From contig CAQOGY010000004.1 in the NCBI GenBank assembly GCA_948847595.1, forward strand, positions 186,001 to 250,000: a stretch of 64,000 nucleotides of DNA, written 5' to 3'. Shown piece after piece: positions 1-8,805 of this stretch (its first letter is position 1; each line of letters starts with the position of its first letter). Below the pieces are notes generated by a model. The model searched no databases, was not told the origin of the DNA, and was given only the letters and a program-made list of their open reading frames with translations. Origin of the DNA: an uncultured Bacteroides sp. (GTDB lineage: Bacteria; Bacteroidota; Bacteroidia; Bacteroidales; Bacteroidaceae). The translations under genes and the position numbers were made by a program.

Positions 1-318
1 GGAATTAAAAAAGCAACCACCGCCTCCCTGACTTCCGGACAATGGACAGAATCGGAAGATTATAAGCAACAGACGAAAGAAGCTGTAGAAGGTGCCGGCA
101 TCTTCCCGCTGATAGGTACGGACAAGTACATCCTGATGTACGATGTATATATGAAAGGCAAGTATCAGTTTACGGAAAGCACCGATTTGGAGAATTTCAA
201 AGTCATAGACAATGCCATTAGCATGGACTTCCATCCGCGCCACGGCACTGTAATGCCAATTACTGACAAGGAACTGAAACGCTTGTACAAGGCCTACGGC
301 AAGCCCGACAAGATGTAA
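1..318 (+). CDS. Glycoside hydrolase family 43 protein, C-terminal fragment (5' end outside window)
   Basis: The reading frame is open from base 1 and stops at 318, giving the last 105 residues of a larger protein. The fragment is similar along its length to the C-terminus of the next gene's product: both have a conserved E-(A/G) step, then an LMYDVY segment, then H-x-(A/T)-V before a Lys-rich end. That relationship makes it the third catalytic-lobe part of a GH43-like five-bladed propeller (seen: similarity; inferred: family). It ends 40 bp before the tandem GH43 gene on the same strand, so the two are probably co-transcribed. Substrate cannot be told from this fragment; an arabinan or arabinogalactan side-chain enzyme would fit its neighbours. 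Confidence 0.7.
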   Translation, partial: GIKKATTASLTSGQWTESEDYKQQTKEAVEGAGIFPLIGTDKYILMYDVYMKGKYQFTESTDLENFKVIDNAISMDFHPRHGTVMPITDKELKRLYKAYGKPDKM

Positions 319-358
319 AGCCGTCAATGCACCATCTAATATCCCATAAATAAATACC

Positions 359-2794
359 ATGAAAAAACTCCTGTTGTTCATTTTGCTTGTCTGTGCAACA
401 GTACAGGCCTATTCGCAAGAATACCCGAAAGTCGTTTTATCGGGTGACTATCCGGACCCTTCTGTCATGCGCGATGGTGAGGATTATTACATGACTCATT
501 CTCCTTTTTACTACGCTCCCGGATTTCTCATCTGGCACTCCCGTGACTTGATGAACTGGGAACCCGTCTGTCGCGTAATGCCCGAATACGAAGGCTCTGC
601 AATGGCGCCCGACTTATTGAAGTACAAAGGAAAATACTACATCTATTATCCGGCCAAAGGAACAAACTGGGTGATCTGGGCAAATGACATCAAGGGCCCG
701 TGGAGCAAACCCATCGACCTGAAAGTGAGTGGCATCGACCCCGGACACATAGCCGATCAGGAGGGGAACAGATATTTATATGTCGACAAAGGAGAAGTCA
801 TCCGACTGACGGCCGACGGACTGACCACCATCGGCCAAAAACAGAAAGTGTACGAAGGCTGGCGATATCCCAATCACTGGGAAACGGAATGTATGTGTCT
901 GGAATCGCCGAAACTGAATTACCATAACGGTTATTATTACCTGACTTCCGCACAGGGAGGAACGGCAGGTCCGGCAACAAGCCACATGGCAGTTGCCGCC
1001 CGTTCGAAGAGTGTCACCGGACCGTGGGAAAATTCTCCCTATAATCCGGTAGTGCATACCTATAGTGCCCATGACAACTGGTGGTCGAAAGGACACGGCA
1101 CACTGATCGACGATGTGAACGGCAACTGGTGGATCGTATATCATGCCTATGCCAAAGGCTATCACACCCTGGGACGCTCCACCCTCATCGAACCGATTGA
1201 ATGGACCGCCGATGGATGGTATCGTACCAAATCCACCGCCACTCCCATCAAGACCGATCCGTCCATCAAACACGGACTCAGCCTCTCGGATGACTTCGAA
1301 GGACCGGAACCGGGACTCCAATGGACTTTTTGGAAAGAATATGCCCCTCAGTCGCTCAGCTTCAAGAAACAGACCTTATGGATAGATGCGAAAGGAAGTA
1401 CCCCTTCCGATGCCCGCTTACTGCTGGCCACCGCCGAAGACAAGAATTACGAAACACAGGTGGAAGTCAACGTAGGCAAGGGTAACACAGCCGGACTTCT
1501 TCTATATTACAGCGAAAAGGCATACGCTGGAGTCGTGTCTGACGGAAAGAACTTCACTATCTACAGAAACGCGGAAAACAGCTTTACCCTCCCTAACAAG
1601 TTGGGCAAACGTTTCCTCGCCAAGATACAGAATCAGGGAAACAGTGTCCGGATAGCAGTCAGCAAGGACGGCAAGGAATGGACTACGCTGGTAGAAAACA
1701 TGGATGTATCTCAGCTGCACCATAACAACTACGGCGGCTTCTACGCTTTACGCATCGGACTGCTTTCCTCCGGAAAAGGCAGCGCCGGCTTCCGTCAGTT
1801 CCGTTACCGTAACGCCATCCCGCAGGAAAAGGACATGGGGGCTTACTTGATGGTCTTCCATAAAGACGAGACGCACAGCCTTTATATGGCCGTCAGTGAC
1901 GACGGATATACATTTACTGCCTTGAACGACGGCAAACCGGTGATCGCCGGAGATACCATCGCCCTGCAAAAAGGTATCCGTGACCCGCACATCTTCCGCG
2001 GACCGGACGGAGCTTTCTACCTTTCCATGACCGACCTGCACATCTATGCGCAGAAAGACGGCTTCCGTGATACCGAATGGGAACGTGACGGAAAAGAATA
2101 CGGCTGGGGAAACAACCGCGGACTCGTACTGATGAAATCGTGGGACCTGATCAACTGGAAACGTACCAATGCCCGTTTCGACCTGTTATCGGCAGGCTTG
2201 GGTGAAATCGGCTGCGTATGGGCGCCCGAAGTGACTTACGATGACAAGAAAGGCAAACTGATGATTTACTTCACCATGCGTTTCAAGAACGAGGCGAACA
2301 AACTGTACTATGTCTATGTCAATGATGACTTCGACCGGATAGAGACACTCCCGCAAATCCTCTTCGAGTATCCCAACGAGAAAATATCGGCTATCGACGG
2401 TGACATCACCAAGGTAGGCGACCGGTATCGCATGTTCTACGTTTCGCACGACGGAGGCGCCGGAATCAAACAGGCCGTGTCAGACCGCATCAACGGTGAT
2501 TACGAATATGACCCTCGCTGGTACGACTTCGAACCCAGGGCCTGCGAAGCTCCCAACCTCTGGAAGCGTATCGGCGAAGACAAATGGGTATTGATGTACG
2601 ACGTCTACGGCATCAACCCCCATAACTTCGCTTTCATCGAGACTTCCGACTTCGTGAATTTCAAGAACCTGGGACGTTTCAACGAAGGAGTGATGAAGAC
2701 GACTAATTTCTCGTCGCCCAAACACGGCGCGGTGATCCATTTGACAAAAGAAGAAGCCGCCAAACTGAGAAGTCATTGGGAAAACAGGAAATAA
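359..2794 (+). CDS. Tandem GH43-GH43 glycosidase, exported
   Basis: This 811-residue protein starts with a cleavable signal peptide (about residues 1-19, ending A-Y-S-Q). Residues about 25-310 form a first GH43 propeller with the base motif DYPDPSV and the G-I-D-P-G modulator segment. Residues about 310-490 look like the beta-sandwich domain that often follows GH43. A second GH43 propeller covers about 490-811, with base motif GIRDPHIF, an AIDGDI modulator segment and acid motif CEAPNLW. Both propellers retain plausible catalytic carboxylates, so it may be bifunctional. GH43 enzymes are inverting arabinofuranosidases, xylosidases or galactosidases; which activity each module has is not visible. 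It lies between a GH43 tail and a GH51 gene, which suggests work on arabinose-containing pectin or arabinogalactan. Confidence 0.85.
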   Translation: MKKLLLFILLVCATVQAYSQEYPKVVLSGDYPDPSVMRDGEDYYMTHSPFYYAPGFLIWHSRDLMNWEPVCRVMPEYEGSAMAPDLLKYKGKYYIYYPAKGTNWVIWANDIKGPWSKPIDLKVSGIDPGHIADQEGNRYLYVDKGEVIRLTADGLTTIGQKQKVYEGWRYPNHWETECMCLESPKLNYHNGYYYLTSAQGGTAGPATSHMAVAARSKSVTGPWENSPYNPVVHTYSAHDNWWSKGHGTLIDDVNGNWWIVYHAYAKGYHTLGRSTLIEPIEWTADGWYRTKSTATPIKTDPSIKHGLSLSDDFEGPEPGLQWTFWKEYAPQSLSFKKQTLWIDAKGSTPSDARLLLATAEDKNYETQVEVNVGKGNTAGLLLYYSEKAYAGVVSDGKNFTIYRNAENSFTLPNKLGKRFLAKIQNQGNSVRIAVSKDGKEWTTLVENMDVSQLHHNNYGGFYALRIGLLSSGKGSAGFRQFRYRNAIPQEKDMGAYLMVFHKDETHSLYMAVSDDGYTFTALNDGKPVIAGDTIALQKGIRDPHIFRGPDGAFYLSMTDLHIYAQKDGFRDTEWERDGKEYGWGNNRGLVLMKSWDLINWKRTNARFDLLSAGLGEIGCVWAPEVTYDDKKGKLMIYFTMRFKNEANKLYYVYVNDDFDRIETLPQILFEYPNEKISAIDGDITKVGDRYRMFYVSHDGGAGIKQAVSDRINGDYEYDPRWYDFEPRACEAPNLWKRIGEDKWVLMYDVYGINPHNFAFIETSDFVNFKNLGRFNEGVMKTTNFSSPKHGAVIHLTKEEAAKLRSHWENRK

Positions 2795-2795
2795 C

Positions 2796-2836
2796 AGAGT
2801 ATCAGATCTTTTTTAGTGAATACATACTCTTTTTTT
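2796..2836 (+). terminator. Possible weak terminator between GH43-GH43 and GH51 genes
   Basis: A 7-bp inverted repeat (AGAGTAT at 2796-2802, ATACTCT at 2824-2830) is followed directly by a run of T. The stem is short and the loop is over 20 nt, so partial termination or chance are both possible. Confidence 0.3.
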
Positions 2837-2864
2837 GCAGAGATCTTATATTATAATTTATACC

Positions 2865-5342
2865 ATGAAACATTTACTTCTACTATTTAGTGTATTATTA
2901 CTATCATTGCAGCCGGCCGCATTTGCCGCAACGCATGAAACGACTGCTACTCCCGATTCAGTATCCCTTTTTGCCTACGCCACCCGAGGTGACGACGGCC
3001 GTAGCGGACTCCGCTTTGCATGGAGCATGGACGGAAAACATTGGTTTGAAATAGGACGAAACTACGGCTATCTTCGTTGCGATTACAGCCGTTGGGGATC
3101 GCAGAAGAAGATGCTCGACCCGAATCTGAAACAACTCCCCGGCGGGGAATGGCTCTGTGTCTGGAAGTTGAACGACCACGATGGATACGGTCAGGCCAGA
3201 TCAAAAGACCTGATTTACTGGGAAGCCCAGCAATATCCCCGTACGACTTCCGATTTTGAAGGAACAAGAGTCAAAGCAAAGATTGCCGGACACGAAGAAA
3301 CGGGAACTGTCAGCCAAGTGCCCTGGTCGGTAGTGGACGGACTGACCCAAATCTACGAACGGAACCAATACCGTAATTCCCTGTATGGCGAACGCCCTGT
3401 ACAGGATAAAGAACGTTTTGCCGGACTGAAACCGGTCAAAGCCACCGTCACAGCACAACCGGAAGAAACAAAAGAAATCAGCGACTTATTGATGGGTATC
3501 TTCTTCGAAGACATCAACTACTCCGCCGACGGCGGCCTGTATGCCGAACTGATCCAGAACCGGGACTTCGAATACGAGCCGTCCGACCGTGAAGGGGACA
3601 AGAACTGGAACAGCACCCATTCATGGAAGCTGGAAGGAGAAAACGCCACCTTTACCATATCGACTTCGGATCCTATCCATCCGAACAATCCGCATTATGC
3701 CGTCTTGAAGACGAACCAGCCGGGAGCTGCCCTGACCAACACCGGTTTTGACGGAATCGCCTTGAAAGCAGGCGAGAAGTATGATTTCTCCTTGTTTGCC
3801 CGTATTCCGGAAGGCAGCAAGTCCGGAAAACTACTGGTACACCTCGTAGATGCTGACGGCACCGTACAGGGTGAAACGACAGTTACCGTCTCTTCCCGTT
3901 CGTGGAAAACGTATAAAGCAGTGCTGACAGCAAAAGCGTCCGCCGATACCCGTCTGGAACTTCGTCCGCAATCGGCAGGTGAAATCGAACTGGATATGAT
4001 TTCTCTCTTCCCGCAGAATACATTCAAAGGCAGAAAGAACGGTTTGCGTCCCGACCTTGCCCAGACACTTGCCGATATGCACCCGCGCTTTGTCCGTTTC
4101 CCCGGAGGCTGCGTGGCTCACGGAGACGGTTTGAAGAACATCTATCAATGGAAAAATACTATCGGACCGCTGGAAGCCCGTAAACCTGCCCGTAACCTTT
4201 GGGGATATCATCAGAGCATGGGACTGGGTTATTATGAATACTTCCAGTTCTGCGAAGATATAGGTGCGGAACCGCTTCCGGTGCTGGCGGCAGGTGTACC
4301 TTGTCAGAATTCCGCTTGTCATGGCGATTTGAGAGGCGGTCAGCAAGGCGGTATCCCGATGAGCGAGATGGGTGCTTACATTCAGGATATCCTCGACCTG
4401 ATAGAATGGGCGAACGGTGATGCAAAGAAAACCAAATGGGGCAAGATACGTGCCGAATCCGGTCATCCGAAGCCTTTCAATCTGAAATATATCGGCATCG
4501 GCAATGAAGACTTGATCACCGATGTCTTCGAAGAACGCTTCACGATGATATACCTTGCTATCAAAGAGAAATATCCGGAGATAATCGTTGTCGGCACAGT
4601 AGGTCCTTTCAATGAGGGAACAGACTATGTGGAAGGCTGGAAACTGGCGGACAAACTCGGTGTTCCGATGGTAGACGAACATTATTATCAGTCTCCGGGA
4701 TGGTTCCTGCACAATCAGGACTTCTATGACAAGTACGATCGCTCTAAAAAAACGAAAGTATATCTGGGCGAATATGCCACTCACATCCCCGGACGCAGAG
4801 CGAATATGGAAACAGCTTTGACCGAAGCACTTTATCTGGCTGCTTTGGAACGGAATGGAGATGTAGTGCACATGAGTTCTTATGCTCCTCTGCTGGCAAA
4901 AGACGGGCGGACGCAGTGGAATCCGGACCTGATCTACTTCAACAATCGGGAAGTAAGACCGACAACGGGATATTATGTGCAGAAACTGTACGGTCAGAAC
5001 GCAGGCGACCATTACATCCCTTCACAGATAAACCTTGATAATCAGGACGGTCGCGTAAAACTCCGTGTTGGTTCTTCCATCGTTCGTGACAGTAAGACGG
5101 GGGATGTGATTGTGAAGTTAGTCAATCTGTTGCCTGTCAGCATAGAGACGGATGTCCGGTTACCGGGAATGGATGGTATCCAGTCTTCCGCTACGCGGAC
5201 TGTACTGGCAGGTGCACCCGAGACGACTCCGCTTCCGGTGACGGATACGATAGAGGCAGGAACCAGCTTCAAGCAGGAATTGCCGGCTTATTCGTTCACG
5301 GTCATCCGCTTGAAGACACAAAAGGGAAAAAATAAGCAATAA
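2865..5342 (+). CDS. GH51 alpha-L-arabinofuranosidase with N-terminal GH43-like partial module
   Basis: The ATG at 2865 begins a good signal peptide (MKHLLLLF... to A-F-A), so it is preferred over the in-frame ATG 30 bp upstream; the product is 825 residues. Residues about 210-825 are GH51: the acid/base Glu lies in GIGNED (E548), the nucleophile in YLGEYATH (E636), and a carbohydrate-binding-type sandwich is inserted before the barrel. GH51 enzymes release terminal arabinofuranose by a retaining mechanism. Residues about 25-200 are unusual: they carry phrases typical of GH43 propeller blades (SMDGKHW, ARSKDLIYWEAQ) but too few residues for a full propeller and no visible catalytic set. The export signal places it in the periplasm or outside the cell. 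Confidence 0.88.
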   Translation: MKHLLLLFSVLLLSLQPAAFAATHETTATPDSVSLFAYATRGDDGRSGLRFAWSMDGKHWFEIGRNYGYLRCDYSRWGSQKKMLDPNLKQLPGGEWLCVWKLNDHDGYGQARSKDLIYWEAQQYPRTTSDFEGTRVKAKIAGHEETGTVSQVPWSVVDGLTQIYERNQYRNSLYGERPVQDKERFAGLKPVKATVTAQPEETKEISDLLMGIFFEDINYSADGGLYAELIQNRDFEYEPSDREGDKNWNSTHSWKLEGENATFTISTSDPIHPNNPHYAVLKTNQPGAALTNTGFDGIALKAGEKYDFSLFARIPEGSKSGKLLVHLVDADGTVQGETTVTVSSRSWKTYKAVLTAKASADTRLELRPQSAGEIELDMISLFPQNTFKGRKNGLRPDLAQTLADMHPRFVRFPGGCVAHGDGLKNIYQWKNTIGPLEARKPARNLWGYHQSMGLGYYEYFQFCEDIGAEPLPVLAAGVPCQNSACHGDLRGGQQGGIPMSEMGAYIQDILDLIEWANGDAKKTKWGKIRAESGHPKPFNLKYIGIGNEDLITDVFEERFTMIYLAIKEKYPEIIVVGTVGPFNEGTDYVEGWKLADKLGVPMVDEHYYQSPGWFLHNQDFYDKYDRSKKTKVYLGEYATHIPGRRANMETALTEALYLAALERNGDVVHMSSYAPLLAKDGRTQWNPDLIYFNNREVRPTTGYYVQKLYGQNAGDHYIPSQINLDNQDGRVKLRVGSSIVRDSKTGDVIVKLVNLLPVSIETDVRLPGMDGIQSSATRTVLAGAPETTPLPVTDTIEAGTSFKQELPAYSFTVIRLKTQKGKNKQ

Positions 5343-5414
5343 ACTGGTTTTCAATAGGGGTTAGTTTATTTTGGGGAGGGGTGCTCACCTATCATCTCCC
5401 CCTGTGGGTAGGGG

Positions 5415-5613
5415 CTGACTAAAAAGTCAATAGTATCCTAAATCTCCTCCTTCGGGAAGGAGGAGTACCCGTAGGGGGAGGTGGTAGGTGAATACATAAT
5501 CCTGTCATTTACAAAGAAATAGGAACAAACATTATTTTTCCTACCACCTCGGTCTTCGACCACTCCTCCTTCCCGAAGGAGGAGATTCGAGATAGAATCG
5601 ACTTTTTAGTCAG
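5415..5613. repeat. Large imperfect inverted repeat, MITE-like
   Basis: Two 74-bp arms (5415-5488 and 5540-5613) are inverted copies that align without gaps at 62 of 74 positions. The outer ends read CTGACTAAAAAGTC and each arm contains its own small palindrome, CTCCTCCTTCGGGAAGGAGG. The 51-bp centre is AT-rich and holds no gene. No clear target-site duplication is seen next to the arms. It lies just after the GH51 stop codon and may also work as a transcription terminator. A non-autonomous mobile element (MITE) or REP-type repeat is the likeliest identity. Confidence 0.7.
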
Positions 5614-5797
5614 TCCAGGTTTAGGTATTATTGACTTTTGTACCTTCTCTTTTCTTCTTCATAATAGAAAAGATGGTTTTCATCTTTCACCGAATGGGTA
5701 GTTCGTTTGCTGTCTATAGTGTAATCAGCCGTAAGATAGTACTAAAGTTCTCTTTAACCTCTTGCATCTTTGCTTTTTCCTATAGGGAAAGTAGGAA

Positions 5798-5923
5798 TAA
5801 GACACCGATATCTTTAGTTGTTCACGGCCGTGAACAGGTCTGATCACATCCGTGAAGAGCATTGCTCACGGTCGTGATCAACTCTTGCCACGGCCGTGAA
5901 CAACTAACAATATCAGTGTCTTA
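5798..5923. repeat. Palindrome array: four 10-bp units at 22-bp spacing inside inverted arms (element A)
   Basis: The outer arms 5798-5832 and 5889-5923 are inverted copies matching at 32 of 35 positions. Between and within them are four units: CACGGCCGTG at 5823, CACATCCGTG at 5845, CACGGTCGTG at 5867 and CACGGCCGTG at 5889, each exactly 22 bp from the last. The first and last are perfect 10-bp palindromes. No coding sequence is evident. The 22-bp step is about two helical turns, so all units face the same side of the DNA. The same design with a different sequence is found at 37131-37274. Confidence 0.8.
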
Positions 5924-6178
5924 ATGGAAGAATAGAGGCACTATAAGTGAAAGATACCGGTAGTATATGGTATTTGTTGTATAAGGTTAGGGGCTGGATA
6001 TAGGGGAACGTAATAAGTAACAAGTAATAGGATGGGGAAAGGTGACAATAAAATGTGTGATATATGGCTATTGTCACCCTATTATCACCCCTTATTATCA
6101 CCAAATGATTGCTGATAATCAGTTTATTATCCTTCAAAAGTGATAAGTGACAATAGAAAAGCATGTTATTACTATGGT
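5924..6178. other. Non-coding stretch with short inverted repeats
   Basis: No convincing gene is present here. A 10-bp inverted pair GGTGACAATA (6041-6050) and TATTGTCACC (6069-6078) could form a hairpin. Copies of TATTATCACC follow, and GTGACAATAG recurs further right. The base composition is AT-rich compared with the flanking genes. Confidence 0.5.
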
Positions 6179-6222
6179 ACGAGTTCGATATAATCCAACA
6201 AGATGGACCATATCGAACTCGT
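6179..6222 (-). terminator. Hairpin downstream of the GH31 gene
   Basis: A perfect 13-bp inverted repeat (ACGAGTTCGATAT at 6179-6191, inverted at 6210-6222) lies 24 bp past the GH31 stop codon. The stem can extend inward with a few mismatches. It lacks a long U-tract, so it is called a terminator mainly by position. Confidence 0.5.
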
Positions 6223-6246
6223 GTTAGTTATCTGATTATCGTCAGT

Positions 6247-8721
6247 TTATAGCTTGGCAATCACTTTCTTACCTCTATAGGAGATGGATTTGTCAAAGGT
6301 GGTTGAGTCTCCGTCGCCACAGCCTTTTCCCGGTTCTACAACTATGAGGTTGAACTTGCGGCTTTTCAGCATTCCTTTGTAGCTGCCTTTCCGGTCGTCG
6401 ATGGTCAGTGTACGGTCTTGGTCGTTCCATTTCAAGGTGATGGTGGAGTAAGCTCCCTTTTCGTAGTTGTAATTGTCGAACTCATCTTCGTAAAGGGTAA
6501 ATTCCGCGTTCGCTCCCGGATAGATACGGATGGTCAGATTGTCCCATTTCTTTTCCGTAGAGTATTGCACGGCGGGCCCCCAGGGGAGAATAGAGCCGGC
6601 ACGGACGTAGATCGGCATAATGTCAATCGGGACTTCACGTTGCAGGGTCTGTCCGCCTTCCAGTGTTTGCCCGGTCCAGAAGTCGATCCAGCGGGCACCT
6701 TGGGGAAGGTAAACATCGGTCTTTCCGATTTTGCTCATGTCTTTCTGATGACCGTTTTGCTTCTTGTCTTGCCATGTATACAATGAATCCGTCACCGGGC
6801 GAACCAGGAAGTTGCGTCCGAACATATATTCGGTGTCCATATCGAGCACTTTCTTGTCTTTCGGGAAGTCCATCATGAGAGGGCGCATGATACTGCCTGC
6901 TTTGCTGGTCACTTCCCAGGAAGTGCTGTAGATGTATGGCAACAGGCGGTAACGTAAGTGAGTGTATTTCTCCAGTGCATCGTATGACCAGTCGCCTTTC
7001 TTGCCGAACTGGTAGATTTCTACGGCTACCGGACTGGAATTGTGTGAACGCATGATCGGCTGGAATACTCCCCACTGATACCAGCGGACGTGCAGTTCAT
7101 GATAGGCGATGTTGTTTACGTTATTGTTATATCTCCATGCGAAGAAGCCACCTAGGTCTGTGTTCCAGTACGGGATGCCGCATAACGCATAGTTCAGTCC
7201 TGCCGCTAGTTGCTTGCGCATGACGGACCATTCGGAAGTTACGTCTCCGCTCCATGAATGGGAAGCATACCGTTGCTGTCCGAGGAAGGAGGAACGGGTA
7301 AGCAGGAATACGCGCTTGTCGGAAGTAGTGGCGCGTTGGTGTTCGTATACGCCTTTGTTGGACATTAAGGGGAAGGCGTTGTGTACCCTGCGGAAAGAAC
7401 CCAGATAGGTCTGCGTGTTGAAGTCCTGGTCTTTGATATCCATGTGGTCCGGTTCGGTGGAGTCGAGCCACCAGGCATCCATACCCAGGTCGAAGATGTT
7501 CTTTTTCATTGCTTCCCAGTAGATGTCCCGTGCTGCCGGATTATACGGGTCGTAAGGTTTGACTCCGGCTTTGGGCGGCCACGTTTCGAAATGGAGCAGT
7601 GCTTTCAGACTGTCCATCTTCTGATACATTTCTGTCCACGGACCGAAGGAGGCCCATACGGAGATCATGATGTGGGCGTTCTGCTTGTGCACGTAGTCGA
7701 TCATTTCTTTGGGGCTTTTGATGCGGGGAGTGCCGTAGTCGGCATTCTTGTCTTCTCCGTTCGGGAGGAATTTCATGTATTCCGGGTCACCCATCTTGTT
7801 GATGTAGCGTGGATTCTGGAATTTCATGGAGTTCCAGTTCTCGTTGCAGCCCCAGTATTGCCAGTCTTGGATGATTCCGTCCAGAGGGACTTTCAGCTCC
7901 CGGTATTTGTCTACGACTTCGCACAGTTCGTCCGGACTTTTGTAGCGTTCACGGCATTGCCAGAAGCCCAGTGTCCAGAGAGGATACAACGGGGCTTGTC
8001 CGGTCAGGTCGCGTACTCCGGCTATGACTCCGTCGGCGTTGCCGCCGTAGATGAAGTAGTAGTCGGCACAGTCGCCTACTTCCGAGTCGAAGGAGGTTTC
8101 TTGCGGATTGTCGAGGAAGGTGGTAGGAGAGTAATTGTCCCAGTAGAGGGCGTAGCCTTTGATGGAGTGGATGAAGGGGATGCAGATACTCATGTTCTGG
8201 TTGCGGAGAAAGAGTTTCTGATTGCGTTGGTTCACTTTGCCGGTCTGCTGTTGCCCCAGACCGTAGATCACTTCGTCCTTATCCAGCAGGAAAGCTTGAC
8301 GGACATTGTAGGAGGGGACGCCTGCGTCATTGAAAGGGGTAAACTGTGTACCGTAGTCTTTGTCGGTCAGCAGCCGTTGCCCTAGTTTGTCGAAGAAGTG
8401 GATGCCGCCTGTTTCGGGGTTCACTTCCACTTGTATCATCTGACTGCTCAATGTTACATTTTTCCCGTTTTCACCGAAGGAAACCGGGGTTTGTTCCGGT
8501 GCTTTGATGACAACGAGGCTTTCTTTGGCGGAAGCTGTCTCGCCGGGCGTCTTATATACCCGGACGATGGAAGGCGAATAAAATTCTACACTGACGTTCA
8601 TCCCTTGTGCTGCATACTTGATGCCTTGAGAAGTGTGTTGTACGTTTTGTGCCGTACCGTTTGCGGCAATGATCATGGCCAATGCCAACAGGATGCCTGT
8701 TTTTCTTAGATTCATTTTCAT
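6247..8721 (-). CDS. GH31 family glycosidase (alpha-xylosidase/alpha-glucosidase type), exported
   Basis: An 824-residue exported GH31 enzyme. The barrel carries the nucleophile motif AWWLDSTEPD (D420) and the acid/base region HSWSGDVTSEW (D493), with an N-terminal sandwich and C-terminal sandwich domains of the usual kind. GH31 enzymes hydrolyse alpha-linked glucose or xylose by a retaining mechanism; the WWLDSTEPD form is common in Bacteroides enzymes described as alpha-xylosidases, but the substrate is not proved by sequence. The start is set at 8721 because a TACCTTTG promoter box lies at 8749-8756; an in-frame start at 8781 would be upstream of that promoter and would spoil the signal peptide. 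A further ATG at 8715 is possible. It follows the regulator gene on the same strand. Confidence 0.88.
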   Translation of the reverse strand: MKMNLRKTGILLALAMIIAANGTAQNVQHTSQGIKYAAQGMNVSVEFYSPSIVRVYKTPGETASAKESLVVIKAPEQTPVSFGENGKNVTLSSQMIQVEVNPETGGIHFFDKLGQRLLTDKDYGTQFTPFNDAGVPSYNVRQAFLLDKDEVIYGLGQQQTGKVNQRNQKLFLRNQNMSICIPFIHSIKGYALYWDNYSPTTFLDNPQETSFDSEVGDCADYYFIYGGNADGVIAGVRDLTGQAPLYPLWTLGFWQCRERYKSPDELCEVVDKYRELKVPLDGIIQDWQYWGCNENWNSMKFQNPRYINKMGDPEYMKFLPNGEDKNADYGTPRIKSPKEMIDYVHKQNAHIMISVWASFGPWTEMYQKMDSLKALLHFETWPPKAGVKPYDPYNPAARDIYWEAMKKNIFDLGMDAWWLDSTEPDHMDIKDQDFNTQTYLGSFRRVHNAFPLMSNKGVYEHQRATTSDKRVFLLTRSSFLGQQRYASHSWSGDVTSEWSVMRKQLAAGLNYALCGIPYWNTDLGGFFAWRYNNNVNNIAYHELHVRWYQWGVFQPIMRSHNSSPVAVEIYQFGKKGDWSYDALEKYTHLRYRLLPYIYSTSWEVTSKAGSIMRPLMMDFPKDKKVLDMDTEYMFGRNFLVRPVTDSLYTWQDKKQNGHQKDMSKIGKTDVYLPQGARWIDFWTGQTLEGGQTLQREVPIDIMPIYVRAGSILPWGPAVQYSTEKKWDNLTIRIYPGANAEFTLYEDEFDNYNYEKGAYSTITLKWNDQDRTLTIDDRKGSYKGMLKSRKFNLIVVEPGKGCGDGDSTTFDKSISYRGKKVIAKL

Positions 8722-8748
8722 GGTTTCTTTAAGTGCTTTATGATACGA

Positions 8749-8756
8749 CAAAGGTA
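8749..8756 (-). promoter_or_regulatory. Promoter -7 box for the GH31 gene
   Basis: TACCTTTG on the minus strand fits the Bacteroidetes -7 consensus TAnnTTTG and lies about 28 bp upstream of the chosen ATG. It shows that GH31 can be transcribed separately from the regulator gene upstream. Confidence 0.6.
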
Positions 8757-8805
8757 GGATGGAAGGACGTTTTGCGGACAATAGCTATGTTGAAACAAAC
8801 AACAA

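Noticed and set aside
3831..5012. A 393-codon open frame on the minus strand
   Set aside because: It lies wholly inside the GH51 gene, shows no family motif or signal peptide, and its amino-acid composition is that of an antisense frame; GH51 has clear catalytic motifs here.
5798..5923. CRISPR array
   Set aside because: Units are only 10 bp, the spacers differ little and the whole is palindromic; no cas genes lie in the window. The same holds for 37131-37274.
5631..6164. Short frames of 70 and 83 codons in the gap after GH51
   Set aside because: They overlap palindrome array A and other repeats, have Phe/Leu/Ile-rich compositions typical of AT-rich non-coding DNA, and lack promoter or domain.
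7381..8385. A 334-codon open frame on the plus strand
   Set aside because: It is antisense to GH31, rich in Val, Phe and Arg as expected from reading the other strand, with no recognisable domain.
8722..8781. Longer N-terminus for the GH31 protein
   Set aside because: Twenty extra residues would precede the signal peptide and their codons cover the TACCTTTG promoter box.
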